A stretch of 64,000 bases of DNA from Rachycentron canadum (taxonomy: Eukaryota; Chordata; Actinopteri; Carangiformes; Rachycentridae). Below are positions 13,168 through 26,200 of the stretch, piece by piece. Numbering within the stretch: position 1 is the first letter of the stretch; each line of letters opens with the position of its first letter. A model generated the notes under the pieces. The model ran no database searches and was not told the DNA's origin. It worked only from the letters and a program-made list of their open reading frames with translations. Location: assembly GCA_038496675.1 (NCBI GenBank), contig CM076654.1:13016222-13080221 (forward strand). Direction: 5' to 3'. Made by a program: the position numbers and the translations under genes.

Positions 13168-13314
13168 TATAAATTTAGGTGGACGCCATGGTAGAATCAG
13201 TGAGCGTTGCTGGCGGCTGCTGTAGCCAGAAGAGTTGAGTGTGACTGAGCCGTGGAGGGGAAGAAGAGAGACGGACGAAAGTGAAAGTGGAGACGGGACG
13301 AACAGAAGAACAAG
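13168..13314 (+). promoter_or_regulatory. pitpnm2: Candidate TATA promoter and alternative non-coding first exon of pitpnm2
   Basis: TATAAAT at 13168-13174 is followed by a locally GC-richer segment that ends in a splice donor (AACAAG|GTATCA, 13314/13315). A start about 30 bases after the TATA box would give a 5' exon of about 115 bases, rich in GAAG/GACGGAC. The segment stands out from the AT-rich intron around it. It contains no long frame. The TATA box and donor are seen; joining to the 20.1-kb exon is inferred. Confidence 0.45.
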
Positions 13315-16300
13315 GTATCAGCCCCAGCAGCGTCTGGTCTCCACTTTCCTCGTCACTCTGACTTCATCTTGGCAACCGATAAGGAAAGGGCCCTCTGTGT
13401 CTCCATGGTAACCCCCCCATTCAAGCAATGATGAAGAATATAAAGGGGCAGGAAAGGGAATACATTTTGGCCCCAGGCAAAACATTTTTTTTCAAAAGTT
13501 TAGTAGAGTGTAATCCATTTAATTTCTCTTTTTTGATGTAGTTTTTTTTTAAATTTGATCGCCACTTATGAGAGTGCTACTGAAGTTTTTATTTAATCTT
13601 GGGAAGCTAAAAAGAGACAGAAAAGACAGGGGAAAAATTGTAGTTTACCCAATGATTTTTTTATATCGCACTCAAATGTGAAGTAACACAGGACATCTCA
13701 GAAAGTTTGCCTTATCTGCCTGTGTTATGAAGCCGTTATGAGCTCATAAATATCTCACTAACATATATGTCGGAAAACACCAGCTTTTCATTTTACATTA
13801 AGTCTTTGTGCTTTACTTTTTTCTTTTCTCAGCCTCTTTAAACACCCAAGTGTCTGATTGTCAGTCAGCTCCTGAAGTCTGATACATGTGAGAATCTGCC
13901 TGGATTCTGCCACAGATAAAGTAGGTATTTTCTCACCACAGTCTCAGTCACATCACTGTGGTATTTCAGAGTCAAAGCCACTCTGGACTGTTGTGAGAGA
14001 TTGCTAGTGGCAGTGATACTGGAAATCCATTAGTTGTTATTCCTCCAAGCCTTTGTGCCAAGCTTTTGTGCTGTCAGTGGTCAGCAAGTACTCAGCAATG
14101 GGCTCCACATTAGCAAGAATTTGTATTGGCGTCCTGTTGCTACCAAACACCCATAGAGGAGCTGATGTAGATGTTTAAAAGAGACAGTCTAAGTCTCCAA
14201 AAGCTTCCCTACATTTCCTGTCTGTGGGCTTCATAAATTAACTAATGGGGTGGACAAAATGCTAGGGTAGCAATGCTTTCCTTTTCTGTATCTATCGGAG
14301 TTACATAAGACTGCTTTCTGCACAGTTGATTTGAGCGCTCAGAGAGAATGACAGCGAGGGGAGATCCTCATTTAACCTTCGCACGTAAACTGATTAATCC
14401 AAGTGTAATTTGCATATAAGGTCATCTAATTTTGGAGTTCAGAATGAAGCGTGGCGTTGATTCGAGAGAGTGGGTATGTAACAGGCTCGTTTTGGAAAAC
14501 GATGGCCCGATGAGCACCACTGAGGCATAAGAAAACAATGGCTTCTCTTATTAAAGCAGCTTAAGGTTCTCAGTAGTCACTGCACACCAGATTTATTTGT
14601 CAAATTCTAATTGCATGCTGTTGGGGTATCTAATCGAAAACCTGACTTATTTTCCACTGGTTTAGAGCTTCTGATGTTAACTGATCTGCCTTGAAGTAAG
14701 CTCATGCTTATCACGACATTTTCTACAGCTATTTTCATGTATGTCACTATCCAGATATATATTTGTTAATTAGAAAGAACAAAAATAACTGATATCGTTG
14801 TAACAAAATTTTATTTTTTGGTTTTACGCTACATCTTCAAGGAGTAAATGCTTAGTTGTGATATACTTTAGATTAATCTTCTGCCATAAATAAGTGTCTA
14901 AGACTAAAAGTCATAGTTGATGATCAATATGCCGTTTTGTAGGTTATTTATCCTCTTGATTTGAGGAAATCCTCTCCACAAAGTTCTGCTTTCCTCACGA
15001 CAGCAGAGTCTTTGCTGTGTCTGTGGTTGTTGTTCGTTCCCTCCTCGTGCAAACAAGGATTGTTTTTAGAAGCAGTTCTTACTTGTAGGACTACTGTAGG
15101 AGGGAGAGGATAAGGAGAAGGGAGGAGGGACGCAATAGAGGAGAAGCTCACGGGGTGTCAAATATTTTTAGCTTTCTCTTGTTCTTCTGTGATGAGTAAA
15201 GAACAAGGCCAGGTTGTGCATCCCACCTCCTTAGGCTGTGGAGGAGCATGTGCCTGAGGGCAAGGAAGAGTGATGGCCTTATTCTAGGACAAATCAACTT
15301 ATTGTATTTACAGTATGTGACACAAGATCAGGCACCACTTTTTATCGTGTTTTATTTTTTTATCTCTTGCATTTTGCATGAATTAACTGCTCTGCCACCA
15401 TATGGCACTGCTAGTGTGGTTACTCATGTGGCTGCAGCATTTCTTTCTGTGTACTCATCTTTGATAGTAAGAGATCTGATGGTAGGGGATCATATTATGT
15501 TTCATCTACATTGGACTGATTTGTAAGATCAGTCTCAGTTTAACAGAGTCTGTGATGAAGACTAAATAATGGATCACTCAGAGTGTTTTCTGTGCTCTCA
15601 CCCCACCTGTCTTCCACTTTTTAAATATGGAGAAAAGATAAATGTTTGCTCACCCCCTTGGGGCTTTATTGAAGTCAAACAGAGCAAAACCTGGTCTTTG
15701 TCAGCTAGCCTGCACCTTAACTACACCTGTGTACAGTGCAGAAATATATTAGGTTGCTCTCCCATGGAGTATTTCAAAGGGTTAGAGATGAAAATAAGAT
15801 TAAATCAAGGGTAAAATGGTTGATTAATATCCTGCACATTCAGTAAAAAAAGTATAGATCAAGGTTATAGCTCCCAAAGTTACCATTTAACACCTTTACT
15901 ACAAATAGATAGAACAGGTGTAAATACATTTTCTTTTCAGTAGTCTGTGCCAAATAGTTTATATTTATCTCATTTATACCCATGATTAATGATGCCTCGT
16001 ATTTTGCCCTTGTTAGATACTCCATGGGACAAGTCTAAACTTTGTATAGTAGATTTGTTTGAAATATGCTTCATTGGTTATGGCAGGTCATGCTCTGGCC
16101 ACCTAGTGCACGTAGCCCAGCACGAACAGCATTGTCTTAAGCCTTTTGACATTTTAACTGGATTGGTGGATAAACCCATCAGCTCAATCAAGGGTTCTTG
16201 TCACAGGCTGAGGCTGTGTTTGCAGTGGTTGTCATAGCTGAAGTTCTCTCTGCAATGGTCAAGGCAACGCTGTGTGAAACGGATCCATGGTATTTTAGGC

Positions 16301-17729
16301 AGTGCAGGGGCTAATATTTTCCACTTGTATTTTAAAAGGGTCTTGCCTCTAGTCAGTCATGAGGGAACTCCCACCCCTGCCACCACTGCCCCACACCCAC
16401 CTCTCCAGGTCCTTTGGGATTCACCACCTCCTCTGTTGCTCCACCTCAAAGTGAAAACATAGCTAAATCCTCAGGGCTCACGTGGTGTTGCACATCATGC
16501 TTTATGAAAAACTCCAGCAGACTGAATGACCAGTGTGTTCAAATTAGCTTTGACATAGATATGAATGTGAATAACCTGTGATTTAAGAATCATGCTCTTG
16601 CCTGGAGGACCTCTGATGGTTCATCACAGCTTCTGAGAGGGTCACAGATGAGGTGGTTGCAGCTTTATACACCTAAGGGTGCATGATCCTTCCACAGCTG
16701 GCCACACATTTAACAGACAAGAAGCAGTGGTGGGAAAAGGTACTAAACTGAAGTATCTTGTGGCTATCGCTGACTTCAGTTTTATCGAAACTGGAGCAGA
16801 AACATTGGAGGCTGCTTTGTGATGAGCGCTGTGCATTGGTGTGCGCTGCTATTGCGTCACTGCCTAGAGGGGGGCAGAGACTGTATTTTTAGAAGGGAAT
16901 GAGCATATTCTCTGAACAAACAACGTCAAGCACTCTGCTTGCGTATGCTAGGATTATTGTGACCAGGCTATTTTTAAACTCTGTGTGTGAGAGGGTTTTT
17001 TTCTGGGTCAAGCATGGTGCCAGTACTCTCTCGAGGTTGCCGGTGGATCGTGCATTACAGGTCCTTTGCTGTGCACAGCATCTGCATCGGTCACAAAAGA
17101 GAGTCAGAGAGATACAGGTTTAAACATCAGGGAGTTATGTACAGGTCTGAGTCTGAATTACTGCTTTAAAGGAAACACAGTGAATTATATTTGTGGAGAA
17201 GTCAGAAGGTTTCATTAATCTGTCACCTATCAATACATACTAAATCTAAGTCATAATAACTGACACCACTAATAAACATGGACAAAATATGTAACAAACA
17301 CATTTTTGTTGATTGGTTGCATCCATCTTGAGCCAGAAAAGAGGAGACAGATGGACTGGAAAACAGTATGCTGCAAGATTTTCATATTTTTCAAAAAGCA
17401 GTGCTGAAACTAAACATAAATAAATAAATAATGGTTTATCTCAACAGGAACAACAGATTGTGAGGAGGGGAAAATTGAAGCTAAAATGAAGATTTCTTTT
17501 TAAATGATTTTGTCGTGTACCATCAACTACTGCACAGACATGAATGAGTCCCACATTTGTGGTATTTTGACAACAATGACAATGTATTTTATGTACACAT
17601 CTGTTTGTAAACAGTATTAAATAAAACAGAAATTTATTTTATGAAAAATTAATTGAAAGAAAATACAAAAATACAACATAAATTGTTGATTTTAAAAAAA
17701 CTATCTATAAATGAATGCAAATTGAATTG

Positions 17730-17804
17730 CAGGGATTGGCTCCAGTCCCATGTCGCCTTATACGGACATGTGGTATGGATAATCAATAAATGAATGGATG
17801 AATT
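17730..17804 (+). mobile_element. Truncated L2-type LINE 3' end
   Basis: The stretch has GGGATTGGCTCCAGTCCCATG, then a GACATGTGGTATGGATAATC segment, then TGAATGGATGAAT. It follows the well-known 3' end of fish L2 elements (GGATTGGCTCCAGC..., GATAAGCGG..., then ATGGATGG tails), with internal decay. Only about 75 bases remain. Confidence 0.6.
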
Positions 17805-19603
17805 GCTGTAACAATTAGATGCTTAAAGGATCAAGATAAAATGAATAATATTTTGAGTCATTATGAAGGAAAAATGCCAAACATGCTGGGCCCATTTTCT
17901 AAAATATTTCCCAGCTTGTGCAATTGTAAATGCTTTTGGTTTTGGGCTGTTGTTTGAGCAAAACAACAATTTGAATACATCATTCTGTGAAATTCATCTT
18001 TTTAGTGACCACAAAATTAATTAATAAATTGTAAAAAATCTCTTTACATACCTGGTGTCACTTCCTTGTATATTGTTTGCCAGTCGGTGGCAGGTGGCTG
18101 GACTTTGATCCATACAGTGGTCATTTCCCAGCAGATGATCAGACAGTAAAAATCTGTTTTATCATGTCACGCTTTTCAAACAGCACAGATGTTACATCCA
18201 GAATCTCTGGCCAAGAGCAAATTTTTAGACTTACTGAAGTTTGTTGCAGCATCAGTTAAACCCACATTCAAGCTGTTGGCACATCGTTGAACTATGCCTC
18301 AAGATAATTGTGAAACTGTTTATCATCAACACTGTCAACAAAGATGGAAGAGCCAGACTATAGAGGGGAAGGTCACAGTGTTCTAACACCTAGAGGCCTC
18401 TGTCTCTTGAGCTGCAAGCTCTTCTTTGGGCCTTTCCAGCTAGCCTAGTTTTTTTCCAGTCTTTCCCAAGAGTGCAGTTATTTTCAGCCAAATGTGGTGT
18501 TCTGCTCCGATTTTTGTCAATGCATTCTTCTTCTACGTAAAGCAAAGATATCATCAGAAAAATGTACTCGAGACAATGTTATCCTCTTTTTACCAGTGTA
18601 CCTACCAGAGAGCACCAGGTCCAGGTTGATAAGTTAGACAATCTGCGTCTTTGTCCTAGCAGTGTCTCCCACACACTGGATGAATTTATCTTCAGTGGAG
18701 AGTTGGAATGGCAAGCACGCAATGGGTGTAGGACCAAAGCCTTAGTTACACCTGGATCCTCACCAAAGCTGGCCATTGGTTGCTGGTTAAGTGACACAGT
18801 GTGAATATTGGTGTGATTGTACAGAATGTCTGTGGGCCAGAGCGAAGTCCAGTTGCTTTTAGTCAGAAAAAGTGAATATTGGGGTTAATGCAATGCTGTG
18901 TAGTCAAATGCAGGCTGTGCAGCACATGATTAAGATTCTGTCCAATGAGCCTCCATCAGACGTATCTGAACACTCAATGAAATCTCCCTTCATTAACTAG
19001 ACTTTGTTGTTGAATTATTAACAGGTGTTGAGCTTTTTTCCAAAAATGTTAAACATCCACTTTCACTAGATTAGATTTTTCCCTTCAAAGAATTAAAATG
19101 TATAGAAATAATGTACTTCTTTGTTTATACCATCATTCATTTTGACGGAAGAGGTCTTTCAACTAGATATTTCCCCATCGTTATTGACTCCTCTTCAGTT
19201 AATGTGTCACCTCAGCTGACACCTGTGATATTTAATTTAGATAAACTCCCACTACAGCACAGTACAGTGCTGTACAGTCATGATCTTGTTTTGTACTTGC
19301 TTTGCTTTGGAGAGTTGTTCTTCCCACAGTGGTCAAAGCAGACTTCTGCAACTCACGCCACCCACACGTTGCATATGTATAGCCCACACCTACCTCTATC
19401 TGCCCAGTGGTTTGAAAACAATGCTTTGTGTAATTCTAAGGCTGCTATTTGAAACCTCAATCATGCACAGGGGGCTCTTACAATGTTATGCAATGCTCCC
19501 CACTCAACTGTAATCCTTCTTATGCTGAGTGAGCCCCCCATGTGACAGACAGGGTGGCTGTTAGGACCATCAAGGCACGGGTGCTTTCCATAAACTCCGG
19601 CCA

Positions 19604-19605
<2 letters not shown>

Positions 19606-19659
<54 letters not shown>

Positions 19660-19660
19660 A
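19606..19660 (+). repeat. (CA)n microsatellite
   Basis: About 27 CA units with a single A insertion near the end, in the pitpnm2 5' intron. Probably polymorphic in length. Confidence 0.97.
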
Positions 19661-20126
19661 GAGCTGTGGTCTGTGTATAAGAAGAGAAGTTTATCCTGGG
19701 AAGTGCCTTACTTGGATCTGAAATGCTGGATGGAGACACAGTGCTGAGGCTTGTCCTGGATGCCAAGGCTTGGACCAGACATACAGTAACTACACTGAGT
19801 ATATTCTGAATGATGCTCCAGCTCTTCTGTCTTCTTCATCTGCGTGTGAGCCAAGAGAATGATTGCTTGTCCTTGGTTATGTCTATAGGAATCCTGCAGC
19901 TTCTGAAAATAGTCTTTGTGCTGTTATCTTTTGCTCCTAATGGTTTCTTTTGTTACTGATTGAAGTTGCTTTCTGGCTTTGTGTGATGGATATTGATTAA
20001 AAACTATTTTTAGGCGTAACATGTTTTGAATATAACAAACTTCACTGATCAGTCGTTTCTTGGTATGTATTTTCAAAAATATTCACAGCTAACATACCTC
20101 ATGCTTTTATTTTCTTCTTCCCTCAG

Positions 20127-20290
20127 AGGAACCATCAATGTGGACTTCAGCTGGTGATTTGACAAGTCACACATAGGAGCTCCCGGAGTCTCTCCTGTCC
20201 CCTCTCCCCCTCCCTTCCCTCTGTCCCTCCCTTTCCCCTTCCCTTATCAGTCTTCCCCCTGATCCCCCCACCCCTTCTTCAAGATTCACC
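20127..20290 (+). other. pitpnm2: pitpnm2 5' UTR in the first coding exon, with a long pyrimidine tract
   Basis: An acceptor (TTCTTCTTCCCTCAG) precedes 20127. The UTR then runs through a nearly pure C/T stretch (about 20182-20280) broken by TATCAG and ending in TTCTTCAAG nine bases before the start codon. The ATG at 20291 has a good context (TTCACCATG). Two further AG sites in the pyrimidine tract could act as alternative acceptors and would shorten the UTR without changing the protein. Confidence 0.6.
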
Positions 20291-23200
20291 ATGCTTATCA
20301 AGGAGTACCGCATCCCCATGCCCATGAGTGTGGAGGAGTACCGTATCGCCCAGCTGTATATGATCCAGGTGAGGTTGCTCACCAAATTCTCACCAATCTG
20401 GCCCAAAACGGCTGAGTGATGCAGACACGAAGGGAGAAAAACAAGTAGTCCAAAGGAGAACAATTCACATGGGATTTTTCAAGAGTACGATTGCAGTGTT
20501 CTCAATTATGAAATGATTGGTCACATGGTGCCTGATGCTGGTGGAGTAAGAGAACAAAGGGAGCTTGTGTGCTGATAGATTATCCAAATTAAACTCTCTG
20601 AGGCTGGCTGTTTCCATTCGTCATAGGCTGCATGTTTTTAGAAGGAGGGTGGAGGCACCCTCGTTCCTTGCACACACATACGTCACGATGGAGATGGACA
20701 CGGTGCTTTGTCTAAGTATGCCTGTAGCTGGAGGCTGAGGGTCTGTGCGAGAGCTTTAGGGTTTACAGCTGATCTACAGGGCTGATTTATAAAGCTTTAG
20801 TGATCCTATATGGCAACATATTTTCTCTTCATGTGGTATGTGTGCATGAAGGAGGATTTTTTTTAATCCAGTGGTAGTGCCAGGTGCACCATGAGGAGCA
20901 GTACACAGGAGAGGCAAGGAGTACAATCACAATGGCTTAGACTGTGTTTTACCACAGTCTGAGTTTAGCATTGTTTATTTAGTTACTATTGTTAACCTAT
21001 TGAACACATTTAGACATTAAGGTGTATTTTTCATTTTAAATCTTTGTAGTTTAAAGCAGAAGATGTGATTGGCACTAGACATTCAGCAGTTTTACGCAGA
21101 TTTCAGCTGCATGGTTATGTAATGTAGCACAGGAGGTAATTTCACATTTGTTGAAGAACAGTTCAATGTTACTGGCCTGTTTGGTCAAGTTGTGGCATTT
21201 TGTCAGGTTTATTGTGTTTATTTATTTGTCTTATTTTTTTGGAAAACTTGTAGTAGAAGTGTACTGAAGCGTCACTGAAGTACATTTAAATTAGATGGCA
21301 GATGCAAATTTAAACCTCCTTATATAAGGATCCTACAGATCTCGCCTGCAACCATTAATCATGCACCCAAATTAATAAGCTTTTACATCAACACAGTTGT
21401 CTAACAATAGTATTTCCACCCACCGGTAACGATATTACAACACGAGCTATAGTACAGTTCACCTGAATTGCCTTAGAGGACCTATCCTTTTTTTCCGTTG
21501 CACAATGAAAACAATTTGTCTGAAAGTGTTTCTGACATTCTGTGAAAACTAGGTTTAGTTGTAGTAACATTGTGTCATGCAGACATTTCTTTGTCCTGTC
21601 TGCACAAATGGAAATAATATTTGAGTACAGCACAAGTCGGAAAAGAGTATATTAGCCTCAGACTTTTCAGTTGACAACCTTGTCTGTTCTGTTGTTTTTC
21701 TTCATATCCTCCCGCCAGTGTACCAAACAGACAGGTAATCCAGTTGAGGTGTAGATGGTTGGGAACATGACTCAGCAGACATGCCCCAAAGCAAGCACAT
21801 GTTTAAAGACAGCACAAACCACTCACTGTGCCAAACCTTTATTTTATAAGACAATGTGGACTGGAGAATTATTAATTATCTGACACTATGCATAACTACA
21901 GCATATTTTTGACCTGCTATGCTCCCAGATCCTCTGCATGCAATGTTTAAGATCTTTTCAGGACACTGTGTAAAACATGACACTTCTGCAATTGGAATTT
22001 GACAGTCTTAAATTCTGGAGAAAATCTGCTTATATGTGCTCCCTTGAGCATGTTAAGTATGGAGGAAGAGGAATTCTTACATTAGTGACCCATAGTTACC
22101 TTTCCCCCTGACCTCACCCTCTCTGCACAGCCTGTTGCTGTGAGGCTTCTGTCACTATGGCAACCATGACATCAGCAGCGTGCCGGTGGTCAGGTTTTGT
22201 TCAAGAGAGGGAGTGAACAAAAAGAGGAAATGGAGGGTAAAAAGAGAAATGGCAAAGGAGGGAGGGGAAGAAATGAGAGAGGGGGTGGAAGGAAAAAAGA
22301 GAGAGCTGTATTCTGAGGAAACAAGGATTTTTGCTGGTGTCTGTAGATACCCTCACTTCATTGCTGTATGTTGCCAGGGCAACTGCAACATGTAGGCTTG
22401 CCTGTCCGCAATCTATCCCCAGTGTAAACCTCATAGATGAAGTCAGGGCCTTAGGACAGTCTGGCCATATCTGCACCTCAGTAGGCAAAGCCCCACCCTG
22501 TGTCTCATCTCACTTCCTTTCCTTTGCTGTTACAACTCTTTTTTTATCTGATAGCTAATTGTACATTGATCATTACACACACAGGGATTTGCAGTGATGC
22601 ACAAAGCAAATACAGAATGTGCAAGAAATTGAATATGAAGGACTCATTCATTCACATACCATCATGTTCTGACAAAGCAAACGTATCTGAGGAGTGAAGT
22701 GCAAAGCAGCATTTCAAACAGGAAATACGCCTCACTAACTTTATGGTAAGAGGAAAAAACCAGGATGTGACTCCTATCCTGTCAGAGCTGTCTGATCTAA
22801 ACATATACAGTAGGCTTTCATTGGTGCAGCTTCTATTTTTTAAGTGTTTGATGGCTGTTTAAAGCAAGATGAGCGAGAGAGAGTGTGAGTGCTATGTGGC
22901 AAAGATTTTTTGGGTGGAACTTGAACTTGCAACACACTGGGCACTTTGTCTTTGTGTACTGAGCCAAAATGGATTTTAGAGTAGAAGAGTGTAGATGAGA
23001 GCCCCCTCTTTCTCCTCTGCAGCCAGTTGACATTCGTGTGGAACCTCTTGAAAACTATTTCTTCATTTCTGCTGCCCCACAGGTATAGTTTACATCTGCA
23101 CGCAAATTAACAAAGCACACTGTTTTCATTAAGAACCTAACATTATGTCCAGTGTTCATTTAACTTTAAGCAAGTTATCTACTCCCTCAGGAAACAGCTG

Positions 23201-26200
23201 AGCCCTGGCCAGTGTTTTGTAATCTTTGTGTGGGTGAACTGGAGAGAATCATCTGTCACCCCAGGGGGGAAAAAAAGGGACACTGCTTTTGACAGGCTGC
23301 AGTCACCTGTCAGCAATCTAATTAAGGGACAGTGCTCTGAAAAACACAGTGAAACTGAATTTCTCACCTTACCTGGACTGAAATCATGTGGCAAAATTTG
23401 CAGTTGTCACTTATATAAAATACAAATTATTACCTTTGGAAAATTCAGCAGCAATATATTTTTCCAAATATAATGATAATAGCACTGATTTAAATGCACT
23501 GACATTATTGTGAGCATCTAATTGAAAAGTCAAGTGATAGTTTACTGTGTAAGTTGAAAGATATGTTGTATTGTTTTAGGTGAACTGTTCCTTTATATAA
23601 TTGCTCAAACTTGTTGATCTATCAACACACTAAGTGTCTATAGTGTTTGTAAGTTGACATTACACTGTAAATTTACATCAGCTATGTTCCGACGTCTCGC
23701 GCACTGGCTGCTGCAGCATCTGTGCTGTGTCTTTGGAGCTCTGTCTGGGCTGTTGAGAGCAGAGCGGGTGGCTAATGAATGACCTGTCAGAGGTAATGAG
23801 GTCCGGAGTGCTGGCTGCCTCATGGCTTCCTCCTCTACTCCATCGATTCACTGCCTCGCCTGCATTGCCTCTCCCCGCTGGACTGACTGGAGAAATCTGT
23901 CTCCCTATTATCCCAGCGCTGTACTAAATACTGTGTTAAACACTTTGAGCTATATGTGGAAAGACTGTACAACGTCTGATAAGAGAAAAAGAAAAGATGA
24001 TATATCAGTTATCTCTGACATTTATGGTCCTTGCTCCTTGCTCCCTGTGTTGTTATCGTCAGCACTTGGACTATGCTCTGCTTTCTAGGTTTCCCATTTC
24101 ATTGATTTCATAACCATTACAAGTCATCCCCTTGCCATGCTGCACATTCCTGTCTTTGAAGCTTTGAGTCACCTAGCTGCTGCTCTACTCCACTACATCA
24201 TCAGGCTCCACCCAGCTTCTCTTCCTGTGTGCACCTGGAATGTAAATATAGGAAGGGTGTGGCTCCATGAGCTGGTTTTAGGTTTTCCTTATTTGCATTT
24301 CACTGCTTAGCTACTTAGCTTTCTTGTGTATTTGGTGTAACAATTGACTGTGTCCAACTCGGGTTCTCCAAACAATCTCCAATCACACATTAGTTTGTTT
24401 CAGTTCCATCTTAGACTAGCTTCAGCCTAAGAGAACTTTTGGTATTTATAATTTTTTTATGTAACACTCCCTTTATACTACACTGCTTTACACTACTTTT
24501 CTTCTATATTTCTTCTTACAGAAAAAAAGCAGAGAAGAAAGCTGTGGGGAAGGCAGTGGCGTGGAGATCCTAGAGAATAAGCCCTACACAGATGGACCAG
24601 GTGGGACAGGCCAGTACACCCACAAGGTCTACCACATTGGCATGCACATTCCTAGCTGGTTCCGCTCTATCTTGCCCAAAGCAGCACTGAGGGTTGAAGA
24701 GGAGTCATGGAACGCCTACCCTTACACCCGCACCAGGTGAGATCTGCTTCTGCAGCAAGGCCACCTCCCCACTCACTCAGTGCAGGAGGCAGAGTACATT
24801 AAGCTCTGCTAAGGCTGCATAAAAAACTCTACGTTTGTCATTTTAATAATCAAAATGCTGTGCGCATGTGTGGGTAGCTGCTGCAGCTGGTAGGTGCACA
24901 CACATTTAAACATTCAACCACCACCTGTTAAGAGGATAGATTATAACTCTGCTTATATTAGTATAACAGATATAAAATGCCATGAGTGGTGAGTTTGATG
25001 ACTATTCTGAAGTCCTGATCAGGCTGCTGTCCCTAAAGTAAAAGCCAAAAGAAAATAAAATCCTCAGAGCAAGTTGTCAGAATATTCACAAGCAGCATCA
25101 GATTGGCGTTTGACCAGCTGTGCTTCCAGGCTGTTAGATGTTGATGGCCCCTCATTCTCAGGGTGTCAGTCTGTTTGTCTGTGTGGGGCCTGGCAAACAC
25201 CGAGATGTGAAGGTGATGAGAAGAGATGTGCCCTTGACCATGCTGTCAAGATATTGATAGACTGCGCGCGCCAGTTGACATATCTATTCAACCAGTGACA
25301 GCTTTACTGCAGACGCCTTAGATGCAACAGATGGACTTGGCTCACTTATATTTTATCCTCAGCAGTGAGGGCGTATTGTCACTCTTCACAAAATTGTTCT
25401 GATCTTGAGTGATTCACTTAAGTCTCAGATTGACTGTCAACCCATAATTTACTCTTGCTTTCTTGCGACAGTCGTTCCGTGTCTGTTTGTCTTTTTAATG
25501 TTGTTTGCCTCTTATCCTACAGATACACCTGTCCCTTTGTCGAGAAATTCTCCATTGACATCGAAACCTACTACAAACCTGACACAGGCAACCAAGCAGA
25601 TGTCTTCAACATGTCTGCTGCAGAGAAAAGGCAGAGGACTATTGGTGAGACCATTTGGTATCAATCCTGAACCATAACAACCACTTAACAAATTCAGATA
25701 TTAAAATACTATTTTGTGTGTATTTGGCTACTTTAACTTCCTGTCCCCCCATACAAGCATGCAAGCTCAATATAGACTATATTCTAACATTAGTGAATGA
25801 TACAGAAAGGCATGAGCTTGTCCTGTAATACTTCATTATCACAGCCTGGTTAGTATGATAGGTTTGAGTCTGAATGTGTTCTAACATCTGTCCCCTTGTT
25901 ACTCAACATAAACAGCAGGTGAGGCCCACTTGTGGTAATTTAATGATACTGCATCTGTTTGTTCCTAGGAGGAGAGCATGTTTGTCCGTCAAAGATGAAT
26001 GTGCTCAGAAATTAATAGTCTCAGACCATGCAGTAACAGAGTTGCAACACTGACCATAATACTCTTAATCAGTCATTCATTCTTGTTTGTTTGTCATTCA
26101 GAAAGTTAAAGTTATAAAAGGAATCAAGCTGTTAAAAACAAGCCCATACAAATTCTACTACCCCACCGTATTAAGTACACACTGAGAAGTGTTTTGAGTG

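Larger units (their letters stand above)
13315..20126 (+). other. pitpnm2: pitpnm2 5' intron, no exon recognised
   Basis: About 6.8 kb with no convincing exon on either strand. It holds a decayed L2-like 3' end (17730-17804) and a long CA microsatellite (19606-19660). All open frames are short and without recognisable homology. Confidence 0.5.

Noticed and set aside
19461..19766. 101-codon minus-strand frame with alternating Cys-Val
   Set aside because: Produced by translating the (CA)n microsatellite.
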